Source of the DNA: an uncultured Candidatus Altimarinota bacterium
Lineage (GTDB): Bacteria; Patescibacteriota; Gracilibacteria; UBA4473
Length of the DNA stretch: 17,382 nt
Reading direction: 5' to 3'
Assembly: GCA_938021445.1 (NCBI GenBank)
Contig: CALIGR010000124.1
Span: 1 to 17,382 of the forward strand
Position numbers and translations under genes: made by a program. The notes beneath the pieces are model-generated. The model ran no database searches, had not been told where the DNA came from, and was given only the letters and a program-made list of their open reading frames with translations. Position 1 is the stretch's first letter. Every line of letters begins with the position of its first letter. This document shows, piece by piece, positions 9,101 to 15,217 of the stretch.

Positions 9101-12100
9101 ATTATAGACCAATCGAAGTCCTGACCACTGACTTTCAAAACGGTCTGATTCTAACTCCGTTTTGTACTCTTCGGTCTTACTCGCTTGAAGTTCGTTAATA
9201 TCCTCCCAAATTTTATCATTTAGGGCCTCAAGACTTGCTTTAAAATCAGCCTGACTTTCCCCTTCTTTCGGCTTACTCCATGATTCAGGCAACGCATAGG
9301 CTTCCCCTTTGAGCTGACTATAAATTGTGGCTGCATTTTTTATCTGGCTCACCAGGGATTCGGTCACCGAGCCAGAAGCGGCTGAATCAGCCTCAAACTT
9401 AGCCTTGCTTCTTACCCCTTTATAATAAGCATCCTTCAGTAACTGATATTCAAAAACCAAGTCATCAAAATAAGTCGCTAGTGCCTCAACGTCTCCGGCT
9501 ACCACTTCTTTATTGCGAAGTTCTGCTTCCGTTTTATCTCCAGAGCTATATGGCGGCTCGAGAATACCTGAAGCAAAAATTTTATTTTCAAAAGGCTTCG
9601 TAAGACCTAGTTCTTGATTAACGTTTAGTCTAATTTCATCGCTAAATCGTTTATAAGACTGTAGTTGTCCATTGTAGTCGGTTTCTACTTTCAAAATCCC
9701 AGACTTAAGGCTTCTCCACTCATTTACGAGTGACTGCGATTTATTAGTCGCAATCTGTGCCTCAATATCAATTACCTGAGCTGACTCCAATTCCTCCCAA
9801 ATACTCTCTAAAATGAGCTTCAAGTCACCCTCCGTCTCTAGCTCTAAGTCTTCAGGAATTCCTTCAAACGCTTTTCCTGTTTTTGATTTGTAAGCGCTTG
9901 CCGCGGACTGGACTTGAGAAATTAAAAGTGTTTTCTGAGATCCCTCACTCGCCACAATCGAGTCTTTTGCATTTTGCTTTCTTCTGATATTCAAAAGCTC
10001 TATTTGTCTAGACTTAATAGAACTGAGCAATCTATCAAGCTCATTGTCTAAGGCCCTAAGATCTCCTTCTGTTATAATTTCAGGTGTTGTGTCTAATTCT
10101 GAGGCCGTTGTAATTTTAGTTCCATCTGAAAGCGAGATATTGAGCTCAAAATAATCATCTACAAGCGATTCGGTGAACTCAACTTCATCGAGTGCGGCCT
10201 GAGCTTCCGCTTGAGCATAAGCAATCGCGTCATCATCAAGTTGAGCTTGCTTGATACTCGCTACTTTTTGATTCCAGGCTCTCTCCTTTATCCCTTCACG
10301 AGCACTGGATCTCAGTTCGTTTACTTCTGATTTCTGAAGTACTTTTATATCATCCCAAACTTGATTTAAAAGTGATGAATGTTCACTTTTGCCTCCCACT
10401 TGAGAAAAATCGATTACCTTATTTTCACCCAAAATAATTTTCGGGTGATCTTCATTGGTATTTGATCTATAAATTTCATTAGCCGAGATGATCTGGCTTT
10501 GCAAAATCTCAAGCTGAGTTTCTTCACTCGCGTTAAGTGATTTATTAAGCGCCGCCGTACGCTCCCCTGAAAAGGCTGAGACTCGGAGAGCCTCTAGATC
10601 TGCCCAGACTTTTTTAAGGATGCTTTGTCGGCCTTGATTATCAGCTTTGATTGCGGCGATCGCCTCATCCTTAGTTGTCTCTTCTCCTAAACTTTTAGGC
10701 GCTAAATCATAGATCGAGTTTTTTCCCGTTGCGGCCGTAACCGCTCCATCTAAGTTATATTCTTGCTTTGCGTTTAGATCTAGATCTAGCTTTGTTTTTA
10801 CCCCGTCAGAAGTGTTATTTAAGAAGGCGTTATAAGCCGCAACCGCGTCTCCAATTTGCTGATCCAAGCTCTGTGCTTCTCGTTCTAAAGACGTAAGCTC
10901 CAGCCCCGATTTCATCTGTGTTCTTTCAAGTGATTTAAGGCTCGTCGTCGCCAACCAGATTTGTTGAGTCAACGACTCAATCGCTCCTGACTCCATATCA
11001 CTTAGCTTTGATTCATCAAAATCAGGAAACTCATCAGGGATTGGCTCCGGTGATAGTTTTTCGATGTTTTTTTTCTGACCGAGATAAGCTGATCTGGCTG
11101 TTTTTGCCTGTGAAATCAGTAAGTATTTCTGCGTGTCCTGCTCCCCAGTCGCCAGTTGTGCATCTACTTGTCTTCGCTGTGCTCCAATAAATTTTAACTC
11201 ACGAACCTCAATGGCCGACCAGACCGACTCAAGGTAAGCTGTCAAAACACCATTTTCTGCTTTTATCTCATCTTCTGTTTCCCCCGTATAACTAGACAAG
11301 TCTTCTTTAAAATCACTCGTATACGTAAACGGAATATCCGTCGCAACAAAGTCACTTTCCCCTTGGGCTGTTTTCGCCTCAAGTAGCCCTTTTCCTAGGG
11401 ACTCATAGTGACTTCTCGCATCGCCTATAGCTTTAATTTTTGTGGTTCGCTCTTGTTTTAAAACATCTACAGAGGCCTCTGCTGCGTATTCATCAAGATA
11501 ATTATTTCTGTTTACCACTCTGAGCTGACCATAGTCTTCCGTGATCGTATCCCTGAGCAATTCAAGCCCCTCAATGTGAGATTCGATCTCCGTCTCTGGG
11601 GTTGATACCTCCCAGCTTGGTATCTGATCCCAGTCAGACTGTTTTAGCAGTTCTGGATGATCCACAATCGGATCTACAACCTGTCTGTAATAAAGATTGG
11701 CTGATTGAATTTGAGCAATTAGCCCCTCTGTCTGAGAACGAGCCGTCTGCACTTTAAGTGCTGCCTGGATTTCTTCTTGCTCAACTTCCCAATCCGTCTT
11801 CTGTCCATCAAAGTAGTCTGTATACTCTTTTTTATTTTCGGCCCACTCTTCTTTGAGTGCGTCATAATCCAGCTCCCCAATTGGAGAAAACTTAACGATT
11901 GAAACCGGTACTGTGGCATTTACGTCATTAAATCCATCTGACACCTTAACTTTTACATTATAGTCTCCTTCTTGAACGAAGGTGTGAACCACGTTCTTTC
12001 CTTCTTTAACGGTTCCGTCATTCATATCCCACTCATAAGTAAACTCATCACTATCAGAGTCCTCTACTTGAGCGGTAAAGTTAAGCGCTGTCTTTGTGTC

Positions 12101-13294
12101 TCTTGGATACGTTGGTGTTGGCGGATCCAAGTTTACTACGGGTGGCTGGTTCCCAACTCCGTCTTTAATGCCTTCGACGACACTAACCGTTATCGATTTT
12201 TTGGTCTCAGTTACGCCGTCTGAAGCTACCAATGAAACCGTATAATCATCAACACTATTAAATCTTTGTGTCAGTATTGTTGCGTTTGAACGGGTTCCGT
12301 TTGGCAGTAACCAATAGTATTCCAAAAAGTCGTTGTCTTTATCTGTTATATCTGCGGTAAATTCAAAAAGGGTATCTTTATCTCCACTATTCCCTGGTGA
12401 AACATTGATTTTTACTTCTGGAGCGTTGTTGTCACTTTCGGTATCTGTGGCGATCAGTGATGGATTGCTAAAAGTTTCTGATCTTCCTTGGTTATCTCTC
12501 ACCGTTAAGCTTAGACTAAAATTTCGTTTGCCTTCCAACGAGGCCAAACTAAATGTCGTTTCTGGGGCCGTTGTGATCTGGCTCGAAACCGAAGATCCAT
12601 TTTCTAATAAATCAAATTTGTACTGCACCACTTCTCCGTCAAGGTCTTCCGCCTTGGCTTCTACAAGTACCTGTTTTAATTCTTTAGAAAAAGTTCCTTC
12701 TAACTTTGTTATTTCTGGTGGTGTGTTTTTGATAATGACCGTCAGCGTTTCTTCATCACTCAGACTTGGGTCTGTCGCTTCAAACGATTTTAGTTTTAGC
12801 TGATACGTCCCAACTTTATTTAAGGCGTTTACTAACTGCGATTCTTCTACTTTTGAACCATTAACGGTCCATTGATTAACGATATTAGCAGAGCCTCTTG
12901 ATTCTGATTTGATTTCAATTTTTTCTGTCAAATTTGTCTCTAAACTCGCTCCGAATTGCTTAACCCCTTCTACAACCCCCACAATAACCGCTGTTGGCCT
13001 CCCTCTATTTTCTACAATAACCTCCTGACTAGCCGTACTTGGATTTCCAAGCGGCGGTGTTACTTTCAACGTGATCGGGTACCGTCCTTCTTGTTTAAAG
13101 GTGTATTGAACCTCCGAACCAAACATGACTTTGTCAGGGAAAGTCCATTCGTACTCTGTTCCGTTTTGAGCTTTTGCCCTAAACGTTGCTGGTTCGTTTT
13201 TAATTATTTTTTTTGCGCCTGCCGCGTCTAGTGAATCCAGACTAAAACTAAATAAACTCACCAGTGCCAATAACGCGATTAATATTTTTTTCAT
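3176..13294 (-). CDS. Giant secreted protein (3372 aa): PKD domains at both ends, helical repeats and coiled coil between
   Basis: No specific function can be assigned. The protein starts with a signal peptide (MKKILIALLALVSLFSFS, cleavage near residues 24-25). Five PKD or cadherin-like beta domains follow (about 30-95, 100-190, 193-285, 293-373 and 383-469); the fifth has a clear YEWDMNDG turn. Residues about 520-2355 are degenerate two-helix repeats, described separately. Residues about 2360-3287 are almost entirely helical and rich in Gln, Glu, Lys, Ala and Leu, like a coiled coil. Residues about 3288-3372 form one last PKD domain with FWDLGDGR. I see no membrane helix after the signal peptide, no LPXTG-type sorting motif and no cysteine. 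The shape suggests an extended rod with binding domains at both ends, such as an adhesin or fibre, but this is inference. It lies 37 bp after the pilin-PKD gene and 24 bp before the membrane PKD gene. The start at 13294 gives an intact signal peptide; its leader has no Shine-Dalgarno sequence but a good promoter. It stops with TAG. Confidence 0.92.
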   Translation of the reverse strand: MKKILIALLALVSLFSFSLDSLDAAGAKKIIKNEPATFRAKAQNGTEYEWTFPDKVMFGSEVQYTFKQEGRYPITLKVTPPLGNPSTASQEVIVENRGRPTAVIVGVVEGVKQFGASLETNLTEKIEIKSESRGSANIVNQWTVNGSKVEESQLVNALNKVGTYQLKLKSFEATDPSLSDEETLTVIIKNTPPEITKLEGTFSKELKQVLVEAKAEDLDGEVVQYKFDLLENGSSVSSQITTAPETTFSLASLEGKRNFSLSLTVRDNQGRSETFSNPSLIATDTESDNNAPEVKINVSPGNSGDKDTLFEFTADITDKDNDFLEYYWLLPNGTRSNATILTQRFNSVDDYTVSLVASDGVTETKKSITVSVVEGIKDGVGNQPPVVNLDPPTPTYPRDTKTALNFTAQVEDSDSDEFTYEWDMNDGTVKEGKNVVHTFVQEGDYNVKVKVSDGFNDVNATVPVSIVKFSPIGELDYDALKEEWAENKKEYTDYFDGQKTDWEVEQEEIQAALKVQTARSQTEGLIAQIQSANLYYRQVVDPIVDHPELLKQSDWDQIPSWEVSTPETEIESHIEGLELLRDTITEDYGQLRVVNRNNYLDEYAAEASVDVLKQERTTKIKAIGDARSHYESLGKGLLEAKTAQGESDFVATDIPFTYTSDFKEDLSSYTGETEDEIKAENGVLTAYLESVWSAIEVRELKFIGAQRRQVDAQLATGEQDTQKYLLISQAKTARSAYLGQKKNIEKLSPEPIPDEFPDFDESKLSDMESGAIESLTQQIWLATTSLKSLERTQMKSGLELTSLEREAQSLDQQIGDAVAAYNAFLNNTSDGVKTKLDLDLNAKQEYNLDGAVTAATGKNSIYDLAPKSLGEETTKDEAIAAIKADNQGRQSILKKVWADLEALRVSAFSGERTAALNKSLNASEETQLEILQSQIISANEIYRSNTNEDHPKIILGENKVIDFSQVGGKSEHSSLLNQVWDDIKVLQKSEVNELRSSAREGIKERAWNQKVASIKQAQLDDDAIAYAQAEAQAALDEVEFTESLVDDYFELNISLSDGTKITTASELDTTPEIITEGDLRALDNELDRLLSSIKSRQIELLNIRRKQNAKDSIVASEGSQKTLLISQVQSAASAYKSKTGKAFEGIPEDLELETEGDLKLILESIWEELESAQVIDIEAQIATNKSQSLVNEWRSLKSGILKVETDYNGQLQSYKRFSDEIRLNVNQELGLTKPFENKIFASGILEPPYSSGDKTEAELRNKEVVAGDVEALATYFDDLVFEYQLLKDAYYKGVRSKAKFEADSAASGSVTESLVSQIKNAATIYSQLKGEAYALPESWSKPKEGESQADFKASLEALNDKIWEDINELQASKTEEYKTELESDRFESQWSGLRLVYNELLSEDESLKSDQDKLGKTPNENFVSSFDLDKPEGYAFTKEEVEALEDEIGRLNESLNNRKKWLLGQARSSALDEAIESGDLMTADTLMAQIRVANTTYKKLKSANQEILPEGTDIEADHESYEAANSEAKISALQEILDDIWESINEIKVAQIDEYAANFSSLSDDKKIESLVAQIMEVKSIYESTTGEPLTIDKQESGESFQQALETNYTVKELEVVLDNAWKGIETIRRQTLEEQRQTINESAIGSVVGDNKEVVIAQLRSAQQVYKNLTGEDHETASNDYSDLAAWDIEALKTQVQTIWADLEKLNGQQIQVLRAESKQGSTDRLGAALRQQVVELEQSYNELSETDYSFTTPLESQNTEELKVTLESLLAALSVLEDTKLKQRRDQARVDTSQFAGDEVKTNLIAQITAANEFYKQVWTQEEAKKAAQESREAERALDHISLTADWYEKDASELESVLEGLWVDIKKVQQSNQTLRNSAIKQSQLASEASQRNIVLDKLGFGQISALHQEVKGAGLYYEGLTGEAYPALASLELKRDENGNLDYTEAEIKTLKLELIALRDEIWASVDKAQIGMIKLKLVEVSKQNGEASGGNRKSALIAQIQATNRMLGQVPGKDSENLTGLEAMTEEALMTKLKALLKELRSGQVKARTEYQSSVEQKVRASVAAQVDAMKQFKARSDEIRTESLNLSQSASSKALRSQIRQAHLHLGLVKGETLEPVSFTGDETPEALRVKLKELWTEVDQAQELAQAMAQKEMADRPASLSPSKELARLDFELQQIDFKQDQYSRISLEMQTGWQDLDRAGREVQVENVARYYAAESRKTYPLPELSTLSEAELQKVSSDIWRQVKVVQTLKQEAVNKDILITKIKAENARLKQVDSARTKVSAIRDNMLTSTAGLGQSSLILRIQQTENYAIKLKGSVSTDTKNLESKSLEVLQITLEDLWAEIDNFFQTQAVRSAEAIRQLELESAEQKQVQPQIFASNTTKTLSFSTQATEEDLKRQQLEVRSSQLQKMLTTLEGGLPEKYESLSTLPDESLQLKEREIWNQLRANRQAYLEAEKNRLQLEKESVGTLSNDYIQSVRLQYELGLAKGLESTQLAKAKTDFEKERLQQELLTEISDEARAEIVVKLLEVQQDFDTWEAIEALVGKEVLTGNDAVQLKSEYESLDGYWVRQIETQARAAEDAWLASFEISGEPLTAAQRSSLLKKREQELVQSVTLLNAAARSLEAETQATKDQLVGSKDELATIAALEKLELIPSKKQQLERAKIAVSQGLVSGKTTESLLFQTVASWDQFIAVKRSQRLKAVQSQPGYLITQRLKQVEGSINDLNSVEYTDPSQVIDQLRAEQKQLWSTIRSERIAILNNFIGSQEAEMSRENVSAGEKTQIGTRVAQAKAQVEVLQAHSEYKPTLRVNTALTGYIKTAKAQIEKLKTLVEIAGTETERKSQETKFDAWSIRKANAERVVILQQQIEIQEAAKLRQGSELSTQYLSDLRLAIKRLESDTSLEAKAKLASLKEEEGKLVAYNWITQKLNGSTELTSNGDSGRLLRRQILVINSELEALYHKQVFAFNEPQKSQVDSVIAKKEAEKMKLMGLIKEDYFVNRSLSALEKELDVIVQNGKLELQGQIETAQSELIYDQAAWARSRDVIASYNPGSIILDSSEMSVIKSNIDQQSTLVESQLKKALTDGTKSRLILRKNKVEKAKSRWLDLTKLGIRPEYTVTQSQEKLSEVQASLQKQLASVDPSQTALITAQITRVQELKRSLDVNELNNPMTLQDLKQVLLEEVVLLEDELATVQNLETRLALMSALQEVEKDAGLIELLESKIVQFVQSSLLSEFALEQQRLSRQLQGSNNATEQQDLAQALADLESTTKDIKSGIALGKYLAATADLNGDISTDILLFGSAWSEGDRPPSAYFWDLGDGRTSESEKLKIRYNSPGYYQIWLYTNSVDWDEAQLVTVAVSSDQ
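3179..3433 (-). other. C-terminal PKD domain of the giant protein
   Basis: Residues about 3288-3372. The turn FWDLGDGR, the strand GYYQIWLYT and the closing LVTVAVSS fit a complete PKD fold placed directly before the stop. It follows the coiled-coil-like stalk and so would be displayed at the far tip or the base of the rod. No anchor follows it. Confidence 0.8.
3434..6217 (-). other. Coiled-coil-like C-terminal stalk of the giant protein
   Basis: Residues about 2360-3287 are nearly free of Pro and Gly and rich in Gln, Glu, Lys, Arg, Ala and Leu, with long heptad-like runs such as ERLQQELLTEI, AQAKAQVEVLQ, LKQVLLEEVVLLEDELATV and LEQQRLSRQLQ. Short breaks (for example GSTELTSNGDSGR and SYNPGSIILDSSE) mark helix ends. 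It probably forms long helices or coiled coils, which would lengthen the molecule. No catalytic motif was seen. A Gly-free helix-rich region of about 930 residues is a description, not a family assignment. Confidence 0.65.
6230..8839 (-). repeat. Run of about ten single helical-hairpin repeats (about 75-107 aa) in the giant protein
   Basis: From residue 1486 the repeats become mostly single units, starting at about 1486, 1571, 1656, 1731, 1806, 1910, 2001, 2101, about 2208, and 2308. Helix A is recognisable as SLVAQIMEVKSIY, VVIAQLRSAQQVY, NLIAQITAANEFY or ALIAQIQATNRML. The loop is often LTGE (as in YKNLTGED and YEGLTGEAY). Helix B ends in TIWADLEKL, GLWVDIKKV, EIWASVDKA, ELWTEVDQA, DIWRQVKVV or DLWAEIDNF, the last with Trp2349. 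Later copies become weaker (for example REIWNQLRA and KQLWSTIRS) and grade into the coiled-coil-like part. Confidence 0.75.
8840..11735 (-). repeat. Five long A+B helical-hairpin supra-repeats (about 170-205 aa each) in the giant protein
   Basis: Type A units begin at residues 525, 726, 931, 1124 and 1314, and the next one starts at 1486. Each has a first helix with the pattern L-(I/V)-x-Q-(I/V/A)-x-x-A-x-x-x-Y, then a loop often containing G-(E/K), then a second helix ending (I/V)-W-x-x-(I/L)-x-x-L (for example QVWDDIKVLQ, KIWEDINELQ). Between successive A units lies a longer, more variable B unit, such as WRSLKSGILKVETDYN or QWSGLRLVYNELL, with its own closing helix, such as EVEALEDEIGRLNESL. 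The A-B alternation gives spacings of 201, 205, 193, 190 and 172 residues. Conservation is at the protein level only; the DNA copies have diverged strongly. Confidence 0.75.
11888..13207 (-). other. N-terminal PKD-like domain array of the giant protein
   Basis: Five beta-rich domains of 65-95 residues occupy residues about 30-469, right after the signal peptide. Their boundaries are marked by Pro-Pro linkers (NTPPEI, NQPPVV). Typical features are the Y-x-W core (YEWTFP, YKFDLL, YYWLLP, YEWDMNDG) and a late G-x-Y strand (EGRYPITLKV, VGTYQLKLKS, VDDYTVSLVA, EGDYNVKVKV). The third lacks a W-D-F turn and could be a cadherin-like or other Ig-fold domain. Domain limits are estimates by eye. Confidence 0.75.
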
Positions 13295-13319
13295 AGCAAA
13301 TTTTTACGATATCTTATAA

Positions 13320-13348
13320 ATTTTATTCTCGTTACTGAGTGATATCAA
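13320..13348 (-). promoter_or_regulatory. Candidate sigma-70 promoter in front of the giant gene
   Basis: Read on the minus strand: TTGATA (13348-13343), a 17-bp spacer, then TAAAAT (13325-13320). Each box matches five of six consensus bases. The predicted start of transcription is near 13312, about 18-20 bases before the ATG at 13294. The -35 box and spacer overlap the last codons and stop of the upstream pilin-PKD gene. This would allow the giant gene and the membrane PKD gene to be transcribed apart from the two pilin-like genes. A chance match in AT-rich DNA remains possible. Confidence 0.5.
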
Positions 13349-15176
13349 ACCCGGCTCCTTCCAAAAGTTCGCTCCCTGTCTGAAGAATATCAAAGTCGGC
13401 TGGAATAACCGATTCAACACTAATAGTCTGAATCACTTTTTCAGAAAGAATACGCTCTCCATTAATATTTTGAACGACTAGTAGCTCCACGACTTTATCT
13501 CCCGTCGCCTCAAAAGTATGAGTCAACTCGGGACCTGTCACTCGCTGTAAGTCTCCATCGATACTCCAGTTGTATTCGAGCCCTGCTAAATCACCAGAAA
13601 TATTTTTACTCGCCGCTGCATCTAGAATATATCGCCCTGGTTGACTTGCGTCATTGGCTGAGCGATAACTAAATTCAGCTTCTGGTTTTTCGGCTAAAAC
13701 AACTACGTCTTGCGTGCTCGTATCAATCAAGCCTCCCACACTTGCCGTGGCGGTGAGGGTCACTTCATAGGCTCCCGGTTCGGTAAAGACTACGGTTGAT
13801 TCTTTTTCGGAAACATCCGCGAAACAACCAGCGGCTCCACTACAGGAAAAGTTATAGTCACGAATCGTGCCTTTGTTAATCCTAGATCTTGAAGCATCTA
13901 ATCTTACTTTTTCTCCCACACGAGGTTTATTCGGTGAGACCGTGAAGTCTGCCGTTACACCACCAATCGTGAGCTGCTTGCTAAACGCTCCAGACTCGGC
14001 GGTCGTTGTCTCTACAATCAGACGAACATTATAGGTCCCGTCTTCTCCATACACATGAATGAGTGAGGCTTCTGGGTCTTGGCTCGTATCAAGCACTCCT
14101 TGGGTTCCATCACCAAAGTCAAAGACTCCAATACCTATTACGTTCATTTTGAAGATAAGCCCATCTTTCGCTGACGCCAAATCCGAGATCGTTGAGGCTG
14201 GCGCGTCTTGAACACTCGTCCCGCTAATCGCGATTGGGTTACTCAAGGCCGCCGCTATATTGCTACCATTTCCTCCCGAGCTCCCTAGTTGATTGCTGGT
14301 TAGGGTCCCACCACCATTTAGATTTGAAGTATTTCTATTTAAAATTTCACTGCTTCCGCTACTGTTAATGCTTCCCGTAGAAAAGCCCGTCGCTGTCGAG
14401 TTTCTATCATCTCCCCCCAATCCTGCTTGAGTCAAAATCGTATTAACAATCGCGTAAGAAGCTAAGATCACCAAGATACCAATAGCGGCATAAAGAATTA
14501 TTTTTTTCGCTTTTTCTGCATTCCCATCATCTCCAAAGGACATTACATAAAGGTACCCTGCGTAAATCACCATGGCGACTGCAAGAATCCCTAGAAAGGA
14601 AAGGATAAAGTTAATCACATTGAGGATAAACTGGCGGATACTAATGTCGGAATAACGACAGAAGCTAAACACTCCACATTCTGGGAGATCAAAAACCTCT
14701 GTGTTTCCAAAACCGGATCCAATCCCCTGATTAAATTGTTGGTTAAACTTATTATTCCCCATCACTTGTGAACCTGAAATTTCTTTCTGGTAGCAAAACA
14801 TCGCTCGCTTGGCTTCGTTTGGACAGTTTACCGCCCCACTAATCTTATCGCCTCCAGAACACTGGAGTAGTTTTTCAAAATCCGCCTGACAGACGGCTGG
14901 TATATTTGTAGTTGGCCCCAAGTTAATTCCAAACCTTTTCAAAAGAGCCACCCCTTCTGAAACCGTTGAATTTTTTGTATCAATTAAGTTTCCAATCTGA
15001 AAAAATGAGCCTCTCACTGAATTCAAAGTCCCCGTCACACCGCTCACTGTTTGATTTATATCGTTCGCCGTACCTTGAATTTTTCTGAGTTCATCCAGCA
15101 ACCCAGCTTGTGCGCTCCACAATGGTGCAAGTGCAAACATAAATCCAAGTCCCAGAGTCAGTAAGTATTTTTTCAT
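13332..15176 (-). CDS. Exported pilin-like (VirB2/TrbC-type) protein fused to C-terminal PKD domains
   Basis: 614 residues. A signal peptide (MKKYLLTLGLGFMFALAPLW, then SAQA; cleavage after residue 24) precedes a soluble region with six cysteines (96, 106, 118, 128, 167 and 173). Two hydrophobic helices follow at about 182-212 and 225-246, joined by the short charged loop FGDDGNAEKAKK; the second ends ILASYAIVNTI. This helix-loop-helix resembles the type IV secretion pilin family (VirB2/TrbC-like) and matches the module at the end of the upstream 675-residue protein. In VirB2 the loop is cytoplasmic and both ends are outside, so the rest of the protein should be extracytoplasmic. Residues 251-310 are a Ser/Gly/Asn-rich linker. 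Three PKD-type domains follow: about 345-405 (VFDFGDGTQG), 407-493 (with an extra cysteine pair, 445 and 451) and 496-588. A typical VirB2 is only 100-120 residues. The gene follows its pilin-like neighbour by 41 bp and stops with TAA. Family placement is by motif; transport, pilus and adhesion roles are all possible. Confidence 0.88.
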   Translation of the reverse strand: MKKYLLTLGLGFMFALAPLWSAQAGLLDELRKIQGTANDINQTVSGVTGTLNSVRGSFFQIGNLIDTKNSTVSEGVALLKRFGINLGPTTNIPAVCQADFEKLLQCSGGDKISGAVNCPNEAKRAMFCYQKEISGSQVMGNNKFNQQFNQGIGSGFGNTEVFDLPECGVFSFCRYSDISIRQFILNVINFILSFLGILAVAMVIYAGYLYVMSFGDDGNAEKAKKIILYAAIGILVILASYAIVNTILTQAGLGGDDRNSTATGFSTGSINSSGSSEILNRNTSNLNGGGTLTSNQLGSSGGNGSNIAAALSNPIAISGTSVQDAPASTISDLASAKDGLIFKMNVIGIGVFDFGDGTQGVLDTSQDPEASLIHVYGEDGTYNVRLIVETTTAESGAFSKQLTIGGVTADFTVSPNKPRVGEKVRLDASRSRINKGTIRDYNFSCSGAAGCFADVSEKESTVVFTEPGAYEVTLTATASVGGLIDTSTQDVVVLAEKPEAEFSYRSANDASQPGRYILDAAASKNISGDLAGLEYNWSIDGDLQRVTGPELTHTFEATGDKVVELLVVQNINGERILSEKVIQTISVESVIPADFDILQTGSELLEGAGFDITQ

Positions 15177-15217
15177 ATGAATTTTTTTGAATATTTTTTC
15201 TTAAATTGAAATTTTGT
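15177..15217 (-). other. A/T-rich 41-bp gap between the two pilin-like genes, no Shine-Dalgarno
   Basis: The minus strand reads as runs of A and T up to the ATG at 15176 (ending AAAAAAATTCAT). No GGAG-like element occurs in the last 25 bases and no promoter pair is convincing. The ATG is supported only by the intact signal peptide that follows it. The short spacing favours co-transcription with the 675-residue gene. Confidence 0.6.

Noticed and set aside
12333..12803. Plus-strand 156-codon open frame opposite the giant gene
   Set aside because: It lies wholly inside the PKD-coding part of the giant gene, its Ser/Leu-rich composition is typical of an antisense shadow, and no domain is recognisable.
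3176..13294. The giant frame as an assembly artefact or several fused genes
   Set aside because: It has one signal peptide at the start, a PKD domain directly before the stop, and repeat spacing that continues smoothly; no internal start or stop interrupts it and the repeats differ too much in DNA to be a collapsed assembly.
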